A DNA stretch of 64,000 nucleotides from Pseudoalteromonas ruthenica (GCF_008808095.1 NZ_CP023397.1:434001-498000), one strand, 5' to 3'. Counted from the stretch's first letter, positions 8,399 through 18,001 are shown. Numbers and translations are program-made. The notes: generated from the letters alone by a model not told the origin.

Positions 8399-10501
8399 AT
8401 GCGTAATCAACATACTTCTGCTGCATCGCAGCAGCTCACACCTTCTACCCACTCCAATGCGATAAAGCTGAGTATCATCGCCTTGGCCTGCGCCGGACTC
8501 ATTGCTGGCTGTAGCGGTGATGATGGCAGTGATGGTGCGCCAGGAGCCGATGGCGCGCCAGGTAGCGATGGCAACGACGGAGAAGACGGCCGTCCGGCTT
8601 TGTCAGCAGGCACCTACTTACGTGCAAATAATGGCAGCGATAATGCCGGCACCGTTGATGTTACCAATGAATACGGTGAACTGTTATACACGCTAGAAAC
8701 CACCAACAATGAAGGGCTGGTATACGGCCATCAAGATCAGCTTATTCAAGCCGGGGATGCCGATACTGGCAGTATTAAAACACTGTGCGCAACATCGCTA
8801 CGGGCGCAAAACAATGGCTTCTCTAGCACTTGGGATCGCGTAATATCTGGCCCCAATAGCACCTTGGTAAACCCCAAGGGGATGACGCTCGCCAGCGCAC
8901 ACGGGATTTTATTGGTTGCTGACTTTGGCGCTATGCAAATCAGCGCCTTTGGTGCGATGGCCAGTGGTGATAACGCACCAATTGCCGTAACCGCCACCGA
9001 TGCCGCTCCTTGGGATCTCGCCTATGACGATATTAATGACCGCCTCTACGCTGCACTCACCAATGGCACTGTCGCGGTGTACGACAATTACATTGCTTCA
9101 GGCATGACAGCCACCCCAGCTCGTACGATTGTTCCAAGCGACAGTAACGGCGACGCCATTGGCGTAAATTTACATGGCATCGCCTTCGATGGCAGCCAAA
9201 ACCGTTTAGTGTTATCTGATGTTGGCAGTGCGCAGAGTCCCGATGATGGCGCGCTGTTTGTCATTGAAGGTGCGGCAATGGCTGATGGCAATACCCCTGT
9301 AAGCCGTATGATAGCGGGCCCAAGCACCCGCCTAGGTAATCCGGTTGATATTCTTTTAGAGGGCGCTACCTTGCGAGTGGCCGAGAAGTCGAACGATGCG
9401 ATTTTGGTGTACACCAATATTTTCAATGGTGCCAGCGGTGATATCGCTCCTGATTTTGTGACCATGACCAGCAAACCCGAGTCTCTTGCTCGCAAACAAC
9501 ACATCACGCATCTTGATGCTTCAGATATTGATAGACCAGCCACAGTTCGTGGCGTTGCGGTGTCATCTAATCCGGGAACTGCTGGGCCGACAACCGGAAT
9601 GATAGCGCAACTAAATGCGCCGCTGTCGGCTATGAGCATGGGCTTTGATACGCAAGCGACCATTGAAAGCGTGACCTTTGATATTGAGGGTAACGGTTAC
9701 GCCACTTTCGATAGCAGTGATGGCAGCTCTGGCGGTGTTATCATCGCAAACCGTATTGCCAACACCCGTGATAACGGCATGTTCACCTTGAGTCAGGATC
9801 GTATGGTAAGTGGCACCAACACCACGTTAACCTCACCGAAAGGGATCGATATTGCATCAAAGCAAGAGCTCATGTTTGTTGCCGAATTCTCGACTAGTAA
9901 TCGCGGTATCAAAGTTTTTTCGCGCTGTGCGTCGGGCAATGTGGCGCCGCTGATGACCTTGCTGCCAGCCAACGATGCACGCCCTTGGGATGTTGATTAT
10001 GATGCCCAAAGCGATCGCGCTTTTGTGGCCTTAACCAATGGCACCATTGCCGTGTTCGATGAAGTTAGCGCTAAGATGTATGGTGGAATGAGCACCTTGG
10101 CCGGCGAAGACCGACTTATTGTCCCGGCAATGTCAGGTATGGCTTTGGCGGCGCCCACCAATATTCATGGCATTGACTACGACCCGCTGAGCGATGCCTT
10201 AATCGTGACAGATGTGGGCAGCGCCGCCGATGCTACCGACGGTAAAATTTATGTGCTCAATAGCGCGGCCATGGCCGCTGGGCTAACCAACATTGATATT
10301 GCTATTAGCGGGCCTAATTCGATGTTAGGAAACCCAGTAGACATTATGTTCAGTGGGCGCGATTTATACCTCGCAGAAAAGTCCAATGGCTTGGTGATGC
10401 GCTGGGATAATATCCTCAACCGTGTCAGTGGGGATGTCAGTGCAGATGCCAGCTATGCTTTCGTGGCGCCAGAGTCCATTGCTTTAGTGCTACAAAAATA
10501 G
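8399..10501 (+). CDS. Lipoprotein with collagen-like stretch and duplicated propeller-like body
   Basis: A 700-residue exported lipoprotein. The hydrophobic signal ends in lipobox IAGC near residue 38. About nine Gly-X-Y triplets rich in Asp and Pro follow directly, a short collagen-like spacer. The body is two related halves, roughly residues 115-365 and 465-700. Each contains in order (L/T)xxPKG, APWD(L/V)xYD or RPWDVDYD, (A/V)ALTNGT(V/I)AV, IHGI, DVGSA, LGNPVDI and AEKSN. The pattern suggests NHL/SMP-30-like beta-propeller blades. No catalytic motif is seen; function unknown. Start chosen at ATG 8399 because GAGGA lies 6 bp upstream; ATG 8393 and an upstream TTG fit less well. A terminator follows. 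Confidence 0.75.
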   Translation: MRNQHTSAASQQLTPSTHSNAIKLSIIALACAGLIAGCSGDDGSDGAPGADGAPGSDGNDGEDGRPALSAGTYLRANNGSDNAGTVDVTNEYGELLYTLETTNNEGLVYGHQDQLIQAGDADTGSIKTLCATSLRAQNNGFSSTWDRVISGPNSTLVNPKGMTLASAHGILLVADFGAMQISAFGAMASGDNAPIAVTATDAAPWDLAYDDINDRLYAALTNGTVAVYDNYIASGMTATPARTIVPSDSNGDAIGVNLHGIAFDGSQNRLVLSDVGSAQSPDDGALFVIEGAAMADGNTPVSRMIAGPSTRLGNPVDILLEGATLRVAEKSNDAILVYTNIFNGASGDIAPDFVTMTSKPESLARKQHITHLDASDIDRPATVRGVAVSSNPGTAGPTTGMIAQLNAPLSAMSMGFDTQATIESVTFDIEGNGYATFDSSDGSSGGVIIANRIANTRDNGMFTLSQDRMVSGTNTTLTSPKGIDIASKQELMFVAEFSTSNRGIKVFSRCASGNVAPLMTLLPANDARPWDVDYDAQSDRAFVALTNGTIAVFDEVSAKMYGGMSTLAGEDRLIVPAMSGMALAAPTNIHGIDYDPLSDALIVTDVGSAADATDGKIYVLNSAAMAAGLTNIDIAISGPNSMLGNPVDIMFSGRDLYLAEKSNGLVMRWDNILNRVSGDVSADASYAFVAPESIALVLQK

Positions 10502-10532
10502 CCTTTTCAGCGTCATCGCTGTGTCTCCTGTT

Positions 10533-10553
10533 GGCCGCATTAGCGGCCTTTTT
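10533..10553 (+). terminator. Intrinsic terminator after the propeller-like lipoprotein
   Basis: Stem GGCCGC/GCGGCC with an ATTA loop followed by five T, 31 bp after the stop codon. Confidence 0.85.
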
Positions 10554-10665
10554 ATTGCTCGAATGCGCGCTAAATCCGTCCATCGCTCGTCGTTGTGCAG
10601 CTACCATCATGGTCGTCACACTGGTAGACTGAGGGCGAATATCACCATCAATAAGTGAATAATAA

Positions 10666-12384
10666 GTGTCAAATAAGCTGGTCATTAAGCTTCTTGTTTA
10701 TAGCGTAGTGCTGGTGGTCGCTATGGTGTTAACCGTGCAGGTGACCGTGCAGCAGCAGGCGCAACGTGCGCACCAGCAAGCAAGGGTGCAAGGGGCGCAC
10801 CTCAGTGACTATATCGATAGGCAATTTAGCCGCTATCAACGTATTGTCGATTCCTTGAGCCGCAGTAAAGCAGTGCACCAAGCCTTGGATATAAAGCGCG
10901 CGGCCAGTCAAGATACCGACCGCTATCTGCACGATATGCAACTGGCCAGTGGCGCCTCTGATGTATATTTACTCAACACATCAGGCACTGTGGTTGCGAC
11001 CAGTAATTGGCATTTACCCTACAGCTACAAAGGCAATAACTTTGCTTTTCGCGGCTACTTTCGAGATGCTATGCGCCACCATAGTGCCATTGATTTTGCC
11101 CTAGGGCAGCGCTCTCGCAAGCGCGGATTTTACTTTTCTCAGGCTGTCATAGTCGCAGGTGAGGTGGCCGGCGTCATCGTTGTTAAAGTGAATGCCAGCC
11201 AGTTTGAGGCCGATAAAGCGGCACTCGATAGCGTGCAAGATACGCTATTTGCATTGGTTGATGAGAATCACGTGGTGTTGATGTCGAACGCTGAACCGTG
11301 GCGATTAACCTCGTTGTCGCCAATGACGACGCCGCAGCGCCAGCAGCTAAAGCAGTCGCAGCAATTCCTTGAACGCACCATCGCACCGGCGCCTTGGCAG
11401 TGGCAAGGTCAAGCGCAGGTTTACATTGCAAAGCGCAAGCGTACCTTTGTGATTGATGACACCGCTTTGGCGCGTGCACCTTATCAACTATTGACCCTCG
11501 TGCCTCGCAATTACCTTAATGAAACTTTGGTGGCGCGCCTTGGTGTCACCCTCATGTGTTTATTGGTCTTGATTGCCTTGGTTGAGTATTTATTGGTGAA
11601 AGTAGCGGGGTATCGGCAACTGCTTTACAGCGAGCGCTCCCTTGCCGAGCAGTTGAAGCAGCGAAGTCAGGAGTTGGAGCAAGCCCAAGATGCCTTAGTA
11701 CGCACCGCTAAACTCGCCACTATCGGTCAACTCAGTGCCAGCGTTAACCATGAAATTAATCAGCCGCTCAGTGCCATGAGTGCGTATATTGCCGCCAGTA
11801 AACGGCTTATTGCTCGTGGTCAATATGATAAAGCGCTCAGCAACTTACAGCTAATCGAGCAATTAGTTAATCGCGTTCATGCCATTGCGGCGCAACTAAA
11901 ATCTTTTAGTCAAAAGCGTGAGCATAAAATGCAAGCAACGTCTTTGGCGCAAACCATAGATAACGCTTTGTTGGTTGCAGGGCCGCAACTCAAAGAATAC
12001 GGTGTTGAGGTATGCTACCACCCGCCCAATGTGACGGTGTGGGTTGACCCTTATCAATTTGAGCAGGTGCTGGTGAACCTTTTTGCTAATGCCTGCCAAG
12101 CCATGGAAAAACAGGCGGTGAAGCGGTTGCGTATTGAAGCTGATAGTGACGACGAGAATGTGTATTTATCCATTATCGACACCGGCTCGGGGATAGAGCA
12201 TCATGCGCTAAGCAGCATTTTTGAGCCATTTTACACCACCAAATCCGAGCATGGCCTAGGGTTGGGGTTATCCATTTCTAAGCAAATTATCGAGTCTTTT
12301 CAAGGCACGCTTAGCGCTCATAATCACCCCGATGGCGGCGCTGAATTTTTAATTAGTTTGCATCAACAAGAGCCACAAATATGA
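10666..12384 (+). CDS. dctB: DctB-like sensor histidine kinase for C4-dicarboxylates
   Basis: A 572-residue membrane kinase. TM1 is at about 5-27; a periplasmic Cache sensor region with YRGYFRDAM-type residues (FRGYFRDAMRH) spans about 40-280; TM2 is at about 290-312; then a coiled coil and the HisKA box QLSASVNHEINQPL with phospho-acceptor His362. The N box (NLFANACQAM), G1 (DTGSG), F box and G2 (GLGLGLSI) of the ATPase domain follow. NHEINQPL is typical of DctB. The start is GTG with a weak ribosome site. It overlaps the regulator gene by ATGA, indicating translational coupling. With the porin and DASS symporter downstream it probably senses succinate, fumarate or malate; ligand inferred. 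Confidence 0.88.
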   Translation: MSNKLVIKLLVYSVVLVVAMVLTVQVTVQQQAQRAHQQARVQGAHLSDYIDRQFSRYQRIVDSLSRSKAVHQALDIKRAASQDTDRYLHDMQLASGASDVYLLNTSGTVVATSNWHLPYSYKGNNFAFRGYFRDAMRHHSAIDFALGQRSRKRGFYFSQAVIVAGEVAGVIVVKVNASQFEADKAALDSVQDTLFALVDENHVVLMSNAEPWRLTSLSPMTTPQRQQLKQSQQFLERTIAPAPWQWQGQAQVYIAKRKRTFVIDDTALARAPYQLLTLVPRNYLNETLVARLGVTLMCLLVLIALVEYLLVKVAGYRQLLYSERSLAEQLKQRSQELEQAQDALVRTAKLATIGQLSASVNHEINQPLSAMSAYIAASKRLIARGQYDKALSNLQLIEQLVNRVHAIAAQLKSFSQKREHKMQATSLAQTIDNALLVAGPQLKEYGVEVCYHPPNVTVWVDPYQFEQVLVNLFANACQAMEKQAVKRLRIEADSDDENVYLSIIDTGSGIEHHALSSIFEPFYTTKSEHGLGLGLSISKQIIESFQGTLSAHNHPDGGAEFLISLHQQEPQI

Positions 12385-13736
12385 GCAATGCACAGACTAT
12401 TTACGTTATTGACGATGAACCCAGTATCCGTGACTCCTTAAAGCAATTGTTAGAGCTTGAGGGCTATCAGGTCGTGTGTTTTGACGATGCCAATAAAGCC
12501 TTGCATAAGCTTAACCGTAGCTTTGCCGGTGTGGTGCTTAGCGATATTAATATGCCTAAACTGGATGGTTTGGCGTTTTTGCAGCAGGTTCAGCAGTTTG
12601 ACTCTGAGTTGCCGGTGGTGTTTTTAACTGGCTATGCCGATGTGAGTACCGCAGTAAAGGCGATGCAGCAAGGGGCCTATGATTTATTTGAAAAACCGGT
12701 CAATGAACAGCTATTAGATTGTTTGGCACGGGCCTTGGATAAACGCAAACTAGTGCTAGAGAATCGCCAATTAAAACGGCAAATAGAGCATCATTGTGCT
12801 CCTGGGGTGCGTATTCTGGGGGAAACCCCACAAATACAGCAGATGATGCAGTTACTTGATGCGATTAGAGACACCCCCGCAGATGTATTAATCGAAGGTG
12901 AAACCGGCACCGGGAAGGAGCTCGTCGCGCGTTATTTACACGAACATGGCGATCGCAGCCAAGGCCACTTTGTGGCAATCAACTGTGGCGCAATTCCAGA
13001 AGAGCTGATTGAAAGTGAGCTCTTCGGTGCTGCCAGTGGTGCGTATACTGGGGCTAATCAGGCACGCGAAGGCAAGTTCGCTTACGCCAATGGCGGAACG
13101 GTTTTTCTCGATGAAATCGAAGCGATGTCAGCAAGCTTACAAGTTAAATTACTGCGTGTGCTCGAAGAGCGCCAAGTCACCCCCGTCGGCTCGAACCAGA
13201 GCATTGACCTTGATATGCGAGTGATTGCGGCAACCAAGGTCGATTTGCAAACCCTAGTGGATACTGGACAGTTTCGCGCCGACTTGTTCTTTCGCCTCAA
13301 TCTTTTAAAAGTACCGATCCCGGCACTACGGCAAAGAAAAGCCGATATACCCCTTTTGTATCAGCACTTCTTATCTATCGCCGCCACGCGTTTTCATAAA
13401 CCCAGTATGGCGTTAACAGAGCCCCTGCGTGCGCAACTGATGCAATACGATTGGCCGGGCAATGTACGTGAGTTGCGCAACCATGCTGAGCGTACGGTAT
13501 TGCTTGGCGAGCAATTAGCCACTCACTCAATACAAGCGCTTGAATCGCAGCAAGAAGTACTGAGTTTGGCGCAAAAAGTCGCTTACTATGAGCAGTCACT
13601 CATTGAAGATGCATTAGCCCAAAGCCAAGGCAGTATCAAACAGACCATGGCACTGTTGCAAATCCCACGCAAAACGCTGTATGACAAAATGGCCAAGTAC
13701 CAGCTCACCCGAGCAAGTTATACCGAGCCTAATTAA
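12381..13736 (+). CDS. dctD: DctD-like sigma54-dependent response regulator
   Basis: A 451-residue NtrC-family activator. The receiver domain (1-120) has phospho-acceptor Asp55 in VVLSDINMPK and Lys in FEKPVN. The AAA+ domain follows: Walker A GETGTGKE, the sigma54-contact loop GAYTGA, Walker B GGTVFLDEIE, and the arginine-finger region. A Fis-type helix-turn-helix lies at about 405-445 (GSIKQTMALLQIPRKTLYDKM). It works with sigma54 holoenzyme and is phosphorylated by the upstream DctB-like kinase. The likely target is the porin-symporter pair directly downstream, where a DctD-like dyad and a -24/-12-like element are found. Confidence 0.92.
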   Translation: MSNAQTIYVIDDEPSIRDSLKQLLELEGYQVVCFDDANKALHKLNRSFAGVVLSDINMPKLDGLAFLQQVQQFDSELPVVFLTGYADVSTAVKAMQQGAYDLFEKPVNEQLLDCLARALDKRKLVLENRQLKRQIEHHCAPGVRILGETPQIQQMMQLLDAIRDTPADVLIEGETGTGKELVARYLHEHGDRSQGHFVAINCGAIPEELIESELFGAASGAYTGANQAREGKFAYANGGTVFLDEIEAMSASLQVKLLRVLEERQVTPVGSNQSIDLDMRVIAATKVDLQTLVDTGQFRADLFFRLNLLKVPIPALRQRKADIPLLYQHFLSIAATRFHKPSMALTEPLRAQLMQYDWPGNVRELRNHAERTVLLGEQLATHSIQALESQQEVLSLAQKVAYYEQSLIEDALAQSQGSIKQTMALLQIPRKTLYDKMAKYQLTRASYTEPN

Positions 13737-13768
13737 TGGGTGGAATTGGTGATAAATAAGTAAAAGAA

Positions 13769-13786
13769 TGTGCGGGAATCCACACA
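13769..13786 (+). promoter_or_regulatory. DctD-like upstream activator site
   Basis: An 18-bp near-perfect dyad, TGTGCGG-N4-CCACACA, with one arm mismatch. It closely resembles the rhizobial DctD binding sequence as I remember it. It lies 80 bp upstream of the candidate sigma54 promoter and between dctD and the porin. Confidence 0.6.
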
Positions 13787-13848
13787 TGTCACGCCTTATA
13801 CATGCTTTAAATTATGACAACTCATTGTTTATATTAGGTTATTAAAAT

Positions 13849-13863
13849 TGGTCAGGTTCTTGA
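13849..13863 (+). promoter_or_regulatory. Candidate sigma54 (-24/-12) promoter of porin-symporter genes
   Basis: TGG and TTGA elements spaced as in TGGCAC-N5-TTGC. The -24 GG is present, but the -12 GC is GA, so the match is imperfect. Transcription would begin about 20-25 bp before the porin ATG. Context with a sigma54 activator and its likely site raises the likelihood. Confidence 0.4.
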
Positions 13864-13896
13864 GTGTAGTGTTGCAGACAACAATAGGACAACACT

Positions 13897-14844
13897 ATGA
13901 TAAGACCAATAACATTATATTCATGCGTGATACTTGGGGTGGCTGCACATGGCGCTGCGGCCGGCGACTACAGCATTTATGGTAAAGCACAGGTGCAACT
14001 TGAGCACACCGATAAAGGGGTGATGCGTTACACCGATAAGGGCACCCATATTGATGCGCCATTCTCGCGCATTGGCGTAAAAGGCAAGCACGATATCAGT
14101 GCGCAAGCCCAAGTGGTATATAAATACGAAGTGCAGGTGAAAGGCTTTGAAAGCGACGACACCAGCGAGCCATTCAGTGCACGCAACACCTACTTAGGAG
14201 TGCAATCAGCTTATGGCACGGTGCTATTTGGCCGTAATGACAGCCGCTTTAAGTACAGTGAGGGCAAAATTGACCAATTCAATGAGACCCAAAGTGACAT
14301 AGCGCAAACAATAGGCGGTCAAGACCGTATTGCCGATAGCATTACCTATACCTCGCCAAAGTGGGGGCAATGGCAATGGGCGCTGACTTTTGCGCCGAAA
14401 GATGACGCTAAAACCGAAAAGAACGGCGTCGCCGCCTTATTGAGTTATGGCGATCGCGCCCTAAAGCAGACCCCTTACTATTTAGCCCTAAGCTACACCG
14501 ATGCCCTAGCTGATATTCAAGCGTTGCGCGTCAATGCGGTGTATCAATGGCAACGACTGCAAGGTGGGGTGCTGGTGCAGCGCAGTGAAAATTTAGCCGG
14601 TGATAAAGACGGCAACAGTGTGCTTGTGAGTTTGCGCTATTATGCAAGTGACGCATGGCAACCCAAATTGCAATATGCGCGTGATACCAGCCAGCTTCGT
14701 CACGACAGCGATAGCGAGCAGCTTTCAGCGGGTGTTGACTACGTAGTTGATAAGCAAACATCTTTTTACTTTTTAGCGACTAAACTTGAGCTCAACCAAG
14801 TCTCCGATACCAGTACTGCAATTGGACTAAAATATAAATTCTAA
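13897..14844 (+). CDS. General porin (OmpC/OmpU-type, Gram-negative porin family)
   Basis: A 315-residue outer-membrane beta-barrel. A signal peptide of about 22 residues ends AAAG; the mature part begins DYSIYGKAQVQLEH, typical of the first porin strand. Alternating strands and the loop-3-like DQFNETQSDIAQTIGGQDR region follow, with FGRNDSRFKYSEGKIDQF. The last residue is Phe (LKYKF), the BAM recognition signature. It would let dicarboxylates diffuse to the periplasm. It lies 11 bp upstream of the DASS symporter, so the two are co-transcribed, with the sigma54-type control region in front. Confidence 0.88.
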   Translation: MIRPITLYSCVILGVAAHGAAAGDYSIYGKAQVQLEHTDKGVMRYTDKGTHIDAPFSRIGVKGKHDISAQAQVVYKYEVQVKGFESDDTSEPFSARNTYLGVQSAYGTVLFGRNDSRFKYSEGKIDQFNETQSDIAQTIGGQDRIADSITYTSPKWGQWQWALTFAPKDDAKTEKNGVAALLSYGDRALKQTPYYLALSYTDALADIQALRVNAVYQWQRLQGGVLVQRSENLAGDKDGNSVLVSLRYYASDAWQPKLQYARDTSQLRHDSDSEQLSAGVDYVVDKQTSFYFLATKLELNQVSDTSTAIGLKYKF

Positions 14845-14855
14845 GAGGTCTTAGC

Positions 14856-16304
14856 ATGTCAGATTCGAAATTTACTCAACTTCGGGGTCAACTGTTGTTG
14901 GCCTTCGGGCCATGCGTCATGTTGTTGACCTGTTTGCTCGAGCCACCAGCGGGGATGTCTATGGCCGCGTGGCGCACTACCGGCTTAACAATTTGGTTGG
15001 CATCTTGGTGGGTCAGCGAAGTGGTGCCTATTCCGGCCACCTCGTTACTGCCTTTGGTGATTGTGCCTTTGGCTGGGATTGCACCGATTAAGGCGGTTGC
15101 AGCTCCTTACGCCCATCCTCTTATTTACCTCTTTTTAGGCGGCTTTTTACTGTCAATTGCCATGGAGCGTTGGGGGCTGCATAAACGCATTGCTCTGACT
15201 ACCTTATTGCTGGCGGGCAGCAAACCAAGCTTGCAAATCATGGCGATGATGGCGGTGACCGCATTTTTATCAATGTGGATGTCAAACACCGCAACAGCCG
15301 TGATGATGCTACCGATTGCTTTATCGGTGGTCCATTTATTAAAGGATAATGGCAGCCAATGTGATAATTTTGCCAAGGCGCTGCTATTGAGTATTGCCTA
15401 TGGCGCTAGCATTGGGGGTATTGGAACCTTGATAGGCACGCCACCGAATGCCTTGATGGCTGCGTATCTAGCCGACAGTTACAATATCGAAATCGGCTTT
15501 GCTACCTGGATGATGATAGGCGTCCCTTTGTCTCTAGTGATGCTGACGTTAACCTGGCTGTGGTTAACGAAAGTGATGTATAAAGTGGATAAAACTGCCA
15601 GCCAAGTAGAGACCAAAGGCATGTTTCGCAATCAACTAGCGCAGTTAGGAGCGATGTCTCGGGCCGAGAAAAGTGTCCTCGCGGTCTTTGCCTTAGCGGC
15701 GGTGAGTTGGGTGTTGCGCCCTGTGCTCGGTGATGTCACCGGACTGGCGATATCAGATACAGGTATTGCTATTGCTGCGGCGTTGCTACTGTTTATGTTA
15801 CCGGCAGAAAAGCACTCTCAAGAACGGGTTCTAGACTGGCAAAACGCAGCAAACGTGCCTTGGGGGATTTTGTTGCTATTTGGTGGCGGCTTGACCTTAG
15901 CGGCGCAGATAAAAAGCTCAGGCTTGGCTGATTACATCGCTAATCTGCTGAGTGGGGCCAGTGCTATGCCGTTGGTGATAAGCGTTCTCGTGGTGGCCGC
16001 GTTAATTACTTTCCTAACCGAGATCACCAGCAATACGGCGACTGCCGCCGGGTTTTTGCCTTTACTTGGGCCGGTGGCAGAGTCGATTACTGGTACACCC
16101 TTAGTCTGGGTGGTGCCCGCTGCCATTGCCGCCAGTTGCGCCTTTATGATGCCGGTGGCCACGCCACCGAACGCGATTGTATTTGGCTCGGGAGAGATAA
16201 AAATTACCGATATGATCCGTGCAGGCTTTGCTTTGAATATTATTGCTATTGTGCTGATCACGCTGGTAACTCTGGTGATAGCGCCGATGGTGCTTAACTT
16301 TTAA
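14856..16304 (+). CDS. SLC13/DASS-family sodium:dicarboxylate symporter
   Basis: A 482-residue inner-membrane carrier with about 11-12 hydrophobic segments. DASS signatures are the two Ser-Asn-Thr motifs: MWMSNTATAVMMLPIAL near residue 145 and EITSNTATAAGFLPLLGP near 390, each in a re-entrant hairpin, plus ATPPNAIVFGSG near 440. Family members import succinate, fumarate, malate or citrate with Na+. The DctBD-like system upstream favours C4-dicarboxylates. Ribosome site AAGAGG lies before the ATG. An 11-bp perfect stem follows the gene. Confidence 0.92.
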   Translation: MSDSKFTQLRGQLLLAFGPCVMLLTCLLEPPAGMSMAAWRTTGLTIWLASWWVSEVVPIPATSLLPLVIVPLAGIAPIKAVAAPYAHPLIYLFLGGFLLSIAMERWGLHKRIALTTLLLAGSKPSLQIMAMMAVTAFLSMWMSNTATAVMMLPIALSVVHLLKDNGSQCDNFAKALLLSIAYGASIGGIGTLIGTPPNALMAAYLADSYNIEIGFATWMMIGVPLSLVMLTLTWLWLTKVMYKVDKTASQVETKGMFRNQLAQLGAMSRAEKSVLAVFALAAVSWVLRPVLGDVTGLAISDTGIAIAAALLLFMLPAEKHSQERVLDWQNAANVPWGILLLFGGGLTLAAQIKSSGLADYIANLLSGASAMPLVISVLVVAALITFLTEITSNTATAAGFLPLLGPVAESITGTPLVWVVPAAIAASCAFMMPVATPPNAIVFGSGEIKITDMIRAGFALNIIAIVLITLVTLVIAPMVLNF

Positions 16305-16313
16305 TGGTTTTCT

Positions 16314-16346
16314 CAGGCAGCGCGGCCATAAATAACGCGCTGCCTG
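16314..16346. terminator. Bidirectional stem-loop between convergent genes
   Basis: Perfect 11-bp stem CAGGCAGCGCG/CGCGCTGCCTG with an 11-base loop, between the stops of the symporter and the FG-GAP gene. No strong T tract follows on the plus strand, so termination may be partial. Confidence 0.6.
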
Positions 16347-16361
16347 TGATTACGTAGCCAG

Positions 16362-17867
16362 TTATTTAGCGACCAATAGGGTTAAGCGCTTGTGCAGCTT
16401 GGCACTATCGAGTTTGCCATAATAGGCGATAAGGTCGGCTTTGTTATCGCCATTGATATCGGCATGGCTAATCTGTGCTGCGGATTGTGGCAAGGCTATA
16501 TCTTGACTGCTTTTGCGGGAGAAGCCGCCGTCTTTGTTACCTAAGCGATAAATAAGCTCATCACTGTCCTCAGAAAGTAGTAAATCGAGAATGCCATCGC
16601 CACTAATATCGGCGAGTTTCACCAAGGGTTCGCTGGCGCGGCCTTTGCTGATACTAAAGCCCATTTCGGTTTCATAGTCCATGCTCGGCTGTTCCGGGTA
16701 GTGTCCTTGCGCATTTTGGCGATAGAGCAGCACGTCTTGGTCAATGCTACTTGCTAGCAGCGCAGAGACTACTTGCGAGACCCCTAACTCAAAACTGGAT
16801 ACCATCACTTCTTTGCGACCATCACCATCAATGTCTTGCAGTTCAAGGCCAGTGAGCGTTCCTTCTGCACGCACTGTGGTATCGGCCTGCACACCATAAC
16901 GAAGCTCGCCATCAGCGGTGTTTTTGCCATAAAATATCTCGTAGTCGTTTTTTCTATCTAACACGCCGGAGCTTTGGGTATAGCGCACCACCATATCCAC
17001 TATTGCATCGCCGTTAACGTCTTCAAAGCGTTCCAACTTACGGTAGTTGAGATCGCTTTGGTCCAAAGAGCGGCCATCATCATCGAGTTGATCCCACCAG
17101 TCGATGGCGTGAATATCCTCGCGAATGGCCACTGTTTGATGGTCAAAATGGCGCTTGGCAGCAGTGTAAATGTGCAGCTGCCCGGGGGTGAGATGAGCAA
17201 TATCCATGCGCTCATCGTTATTAATATCTAAGGTAAAGGTTTGTGCCGGAGTCACACTCAAGCCATCGCGAGTTAATACGTTTTGGCCGGTAATAGCCAA
17301 TTTAGAGAGCTTGTGCGCTTTATCTTGCTGGCTAAACCACACCTGTAACTCATTAAAGTTAGGCAGCATCACATCAGCACTTTCATCGCCATTAAAATCA
17401 AATATAAATGGCATGCGGCGCATAAAGTTACTGCGTTGAATTTGGAATACGGAGCTGACTTCGAGATAGGACAATAACCTTGGCTCTGAAGGGCCTTGTG
17501 GATACTGATAACGACCAACATGGTCTTTGGCGAGGAAATACAGGGTCTGTTTGCCCTGCGGGTCGTTGCCAATGTCATAGGCAAAATACTGCTCACCAAT
17601 GGCAAAGCGGTCCACCTGGGTTAGTGTCCCGTCAACCAACGCCAGAACGGCCACTTGCTGTGCTTTGGCGCTGCTGCGGCCGATAGCGATTATCTCTTTA
17701 CCCGGATGAGGCGAAATATCGGCGCTAATAGGGGCCTGAGTAATGTTAAAGTCAACATCAAGATGGTGTTCACTAAAAGCGTCAGCCCATACTGGTTTGC
17801 TTAGCAAAAGCAGTGCGGCGATGGCACTTTTAATTGGCAAGTGTCTTCCTGTCACGTTAAACCTCAT
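16362..17867 (-). CDS. Secreted FG-GAP/VCBS-repeat protein of unknown function
   Basis: A 501-residue exported protein: signal peptide ending PVWADAF near residue 30, then a seven-bladed-propeller-like body. Calcium-binding D-x-N/D-x-D-x(5)-D loops recur: DFNGDESADVM, DINNDERMDIA, DVNGDAIVDMV, DIDGDGRKEVM, DISGDGILDLL, DINGDNKADLI. These are the FG-GAP/VCBS pattern also seen in integrin alpha chains. No catalytic domain is seen. Probably periplasmic or surface-located. It converges on the symporter gene and stands alone. No evidence ties it to the dicarboxylate or the polysaccharide locus. Confidence 0.8.
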   Translation of the reverse strand: MRFNVTGRHLPIKSAIAALLLLSKPVWADAFSEHHLDVDFNITQAPISADISPHPGKEIIAIGRSSAKAQQVAVLALVDGTLTQVDRFAIGEQYFAYDIGNDPQGKQTLYFLAKDHVGRYQYPQGPSEPRLLSYLEVSSVFQIQRSNFMRRMPFIFDFNGDESADVMLPNFNELQVWFSQQDKAHKLSKLAITGQNVLTRDGLSVTPAQTFTLDINNDERMDIAHLTPGQLHIYTAAKRHFDHQTVAIREDIHAIDWWDQLDDDGRSLDQSDLNYRKLERFEDVNGDAIVDMVVRYTQSSGVLDRKNDYEIFYGKNTADGELRYGVQADTTVRAEGTLTGLELQDIDGDGRKEVMVSSFELGVSQVVSALLASSIDQDVLLYRQNAQGHYPEQPSMDYETEMGFSISKGRASEPLVKLADISGDGILDLLLSEDSDELIYRLGNKDGGFSRKSSQDIALPQSAAQISHADINGDNKADLIAYYGKLDSAKLHKRLTLLVAK

Positions 17868-18001
17868 TATTGTTATGTATTGTCACTGGTATTTACCTTG
17901 GGGCCAGCGACTCACGCAAGTACAGGCCCAAGATGACTTCTTTACAGTGACATAACTTTTAATGCCTCGCCAACATTCAAATGTAAGTAAGTGTATAAAC
18001 G

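Noticed and set aside
9088-9663. 191-codon minus-strand frame inside the propeller-like lipoprotein gene
   Set aside because: Antisense shadow: no ribosome site, Ser/Ala/Pro-rich low-complexity product, and the opposite frame has clear protein signatures.
14845-14858. CTAAGAGGTCTTAG palindrome between porin and symporter
   Set aside because: Too short a loop for a hairpin; it is mostly the stop codon and ribosome site, so probably chance.
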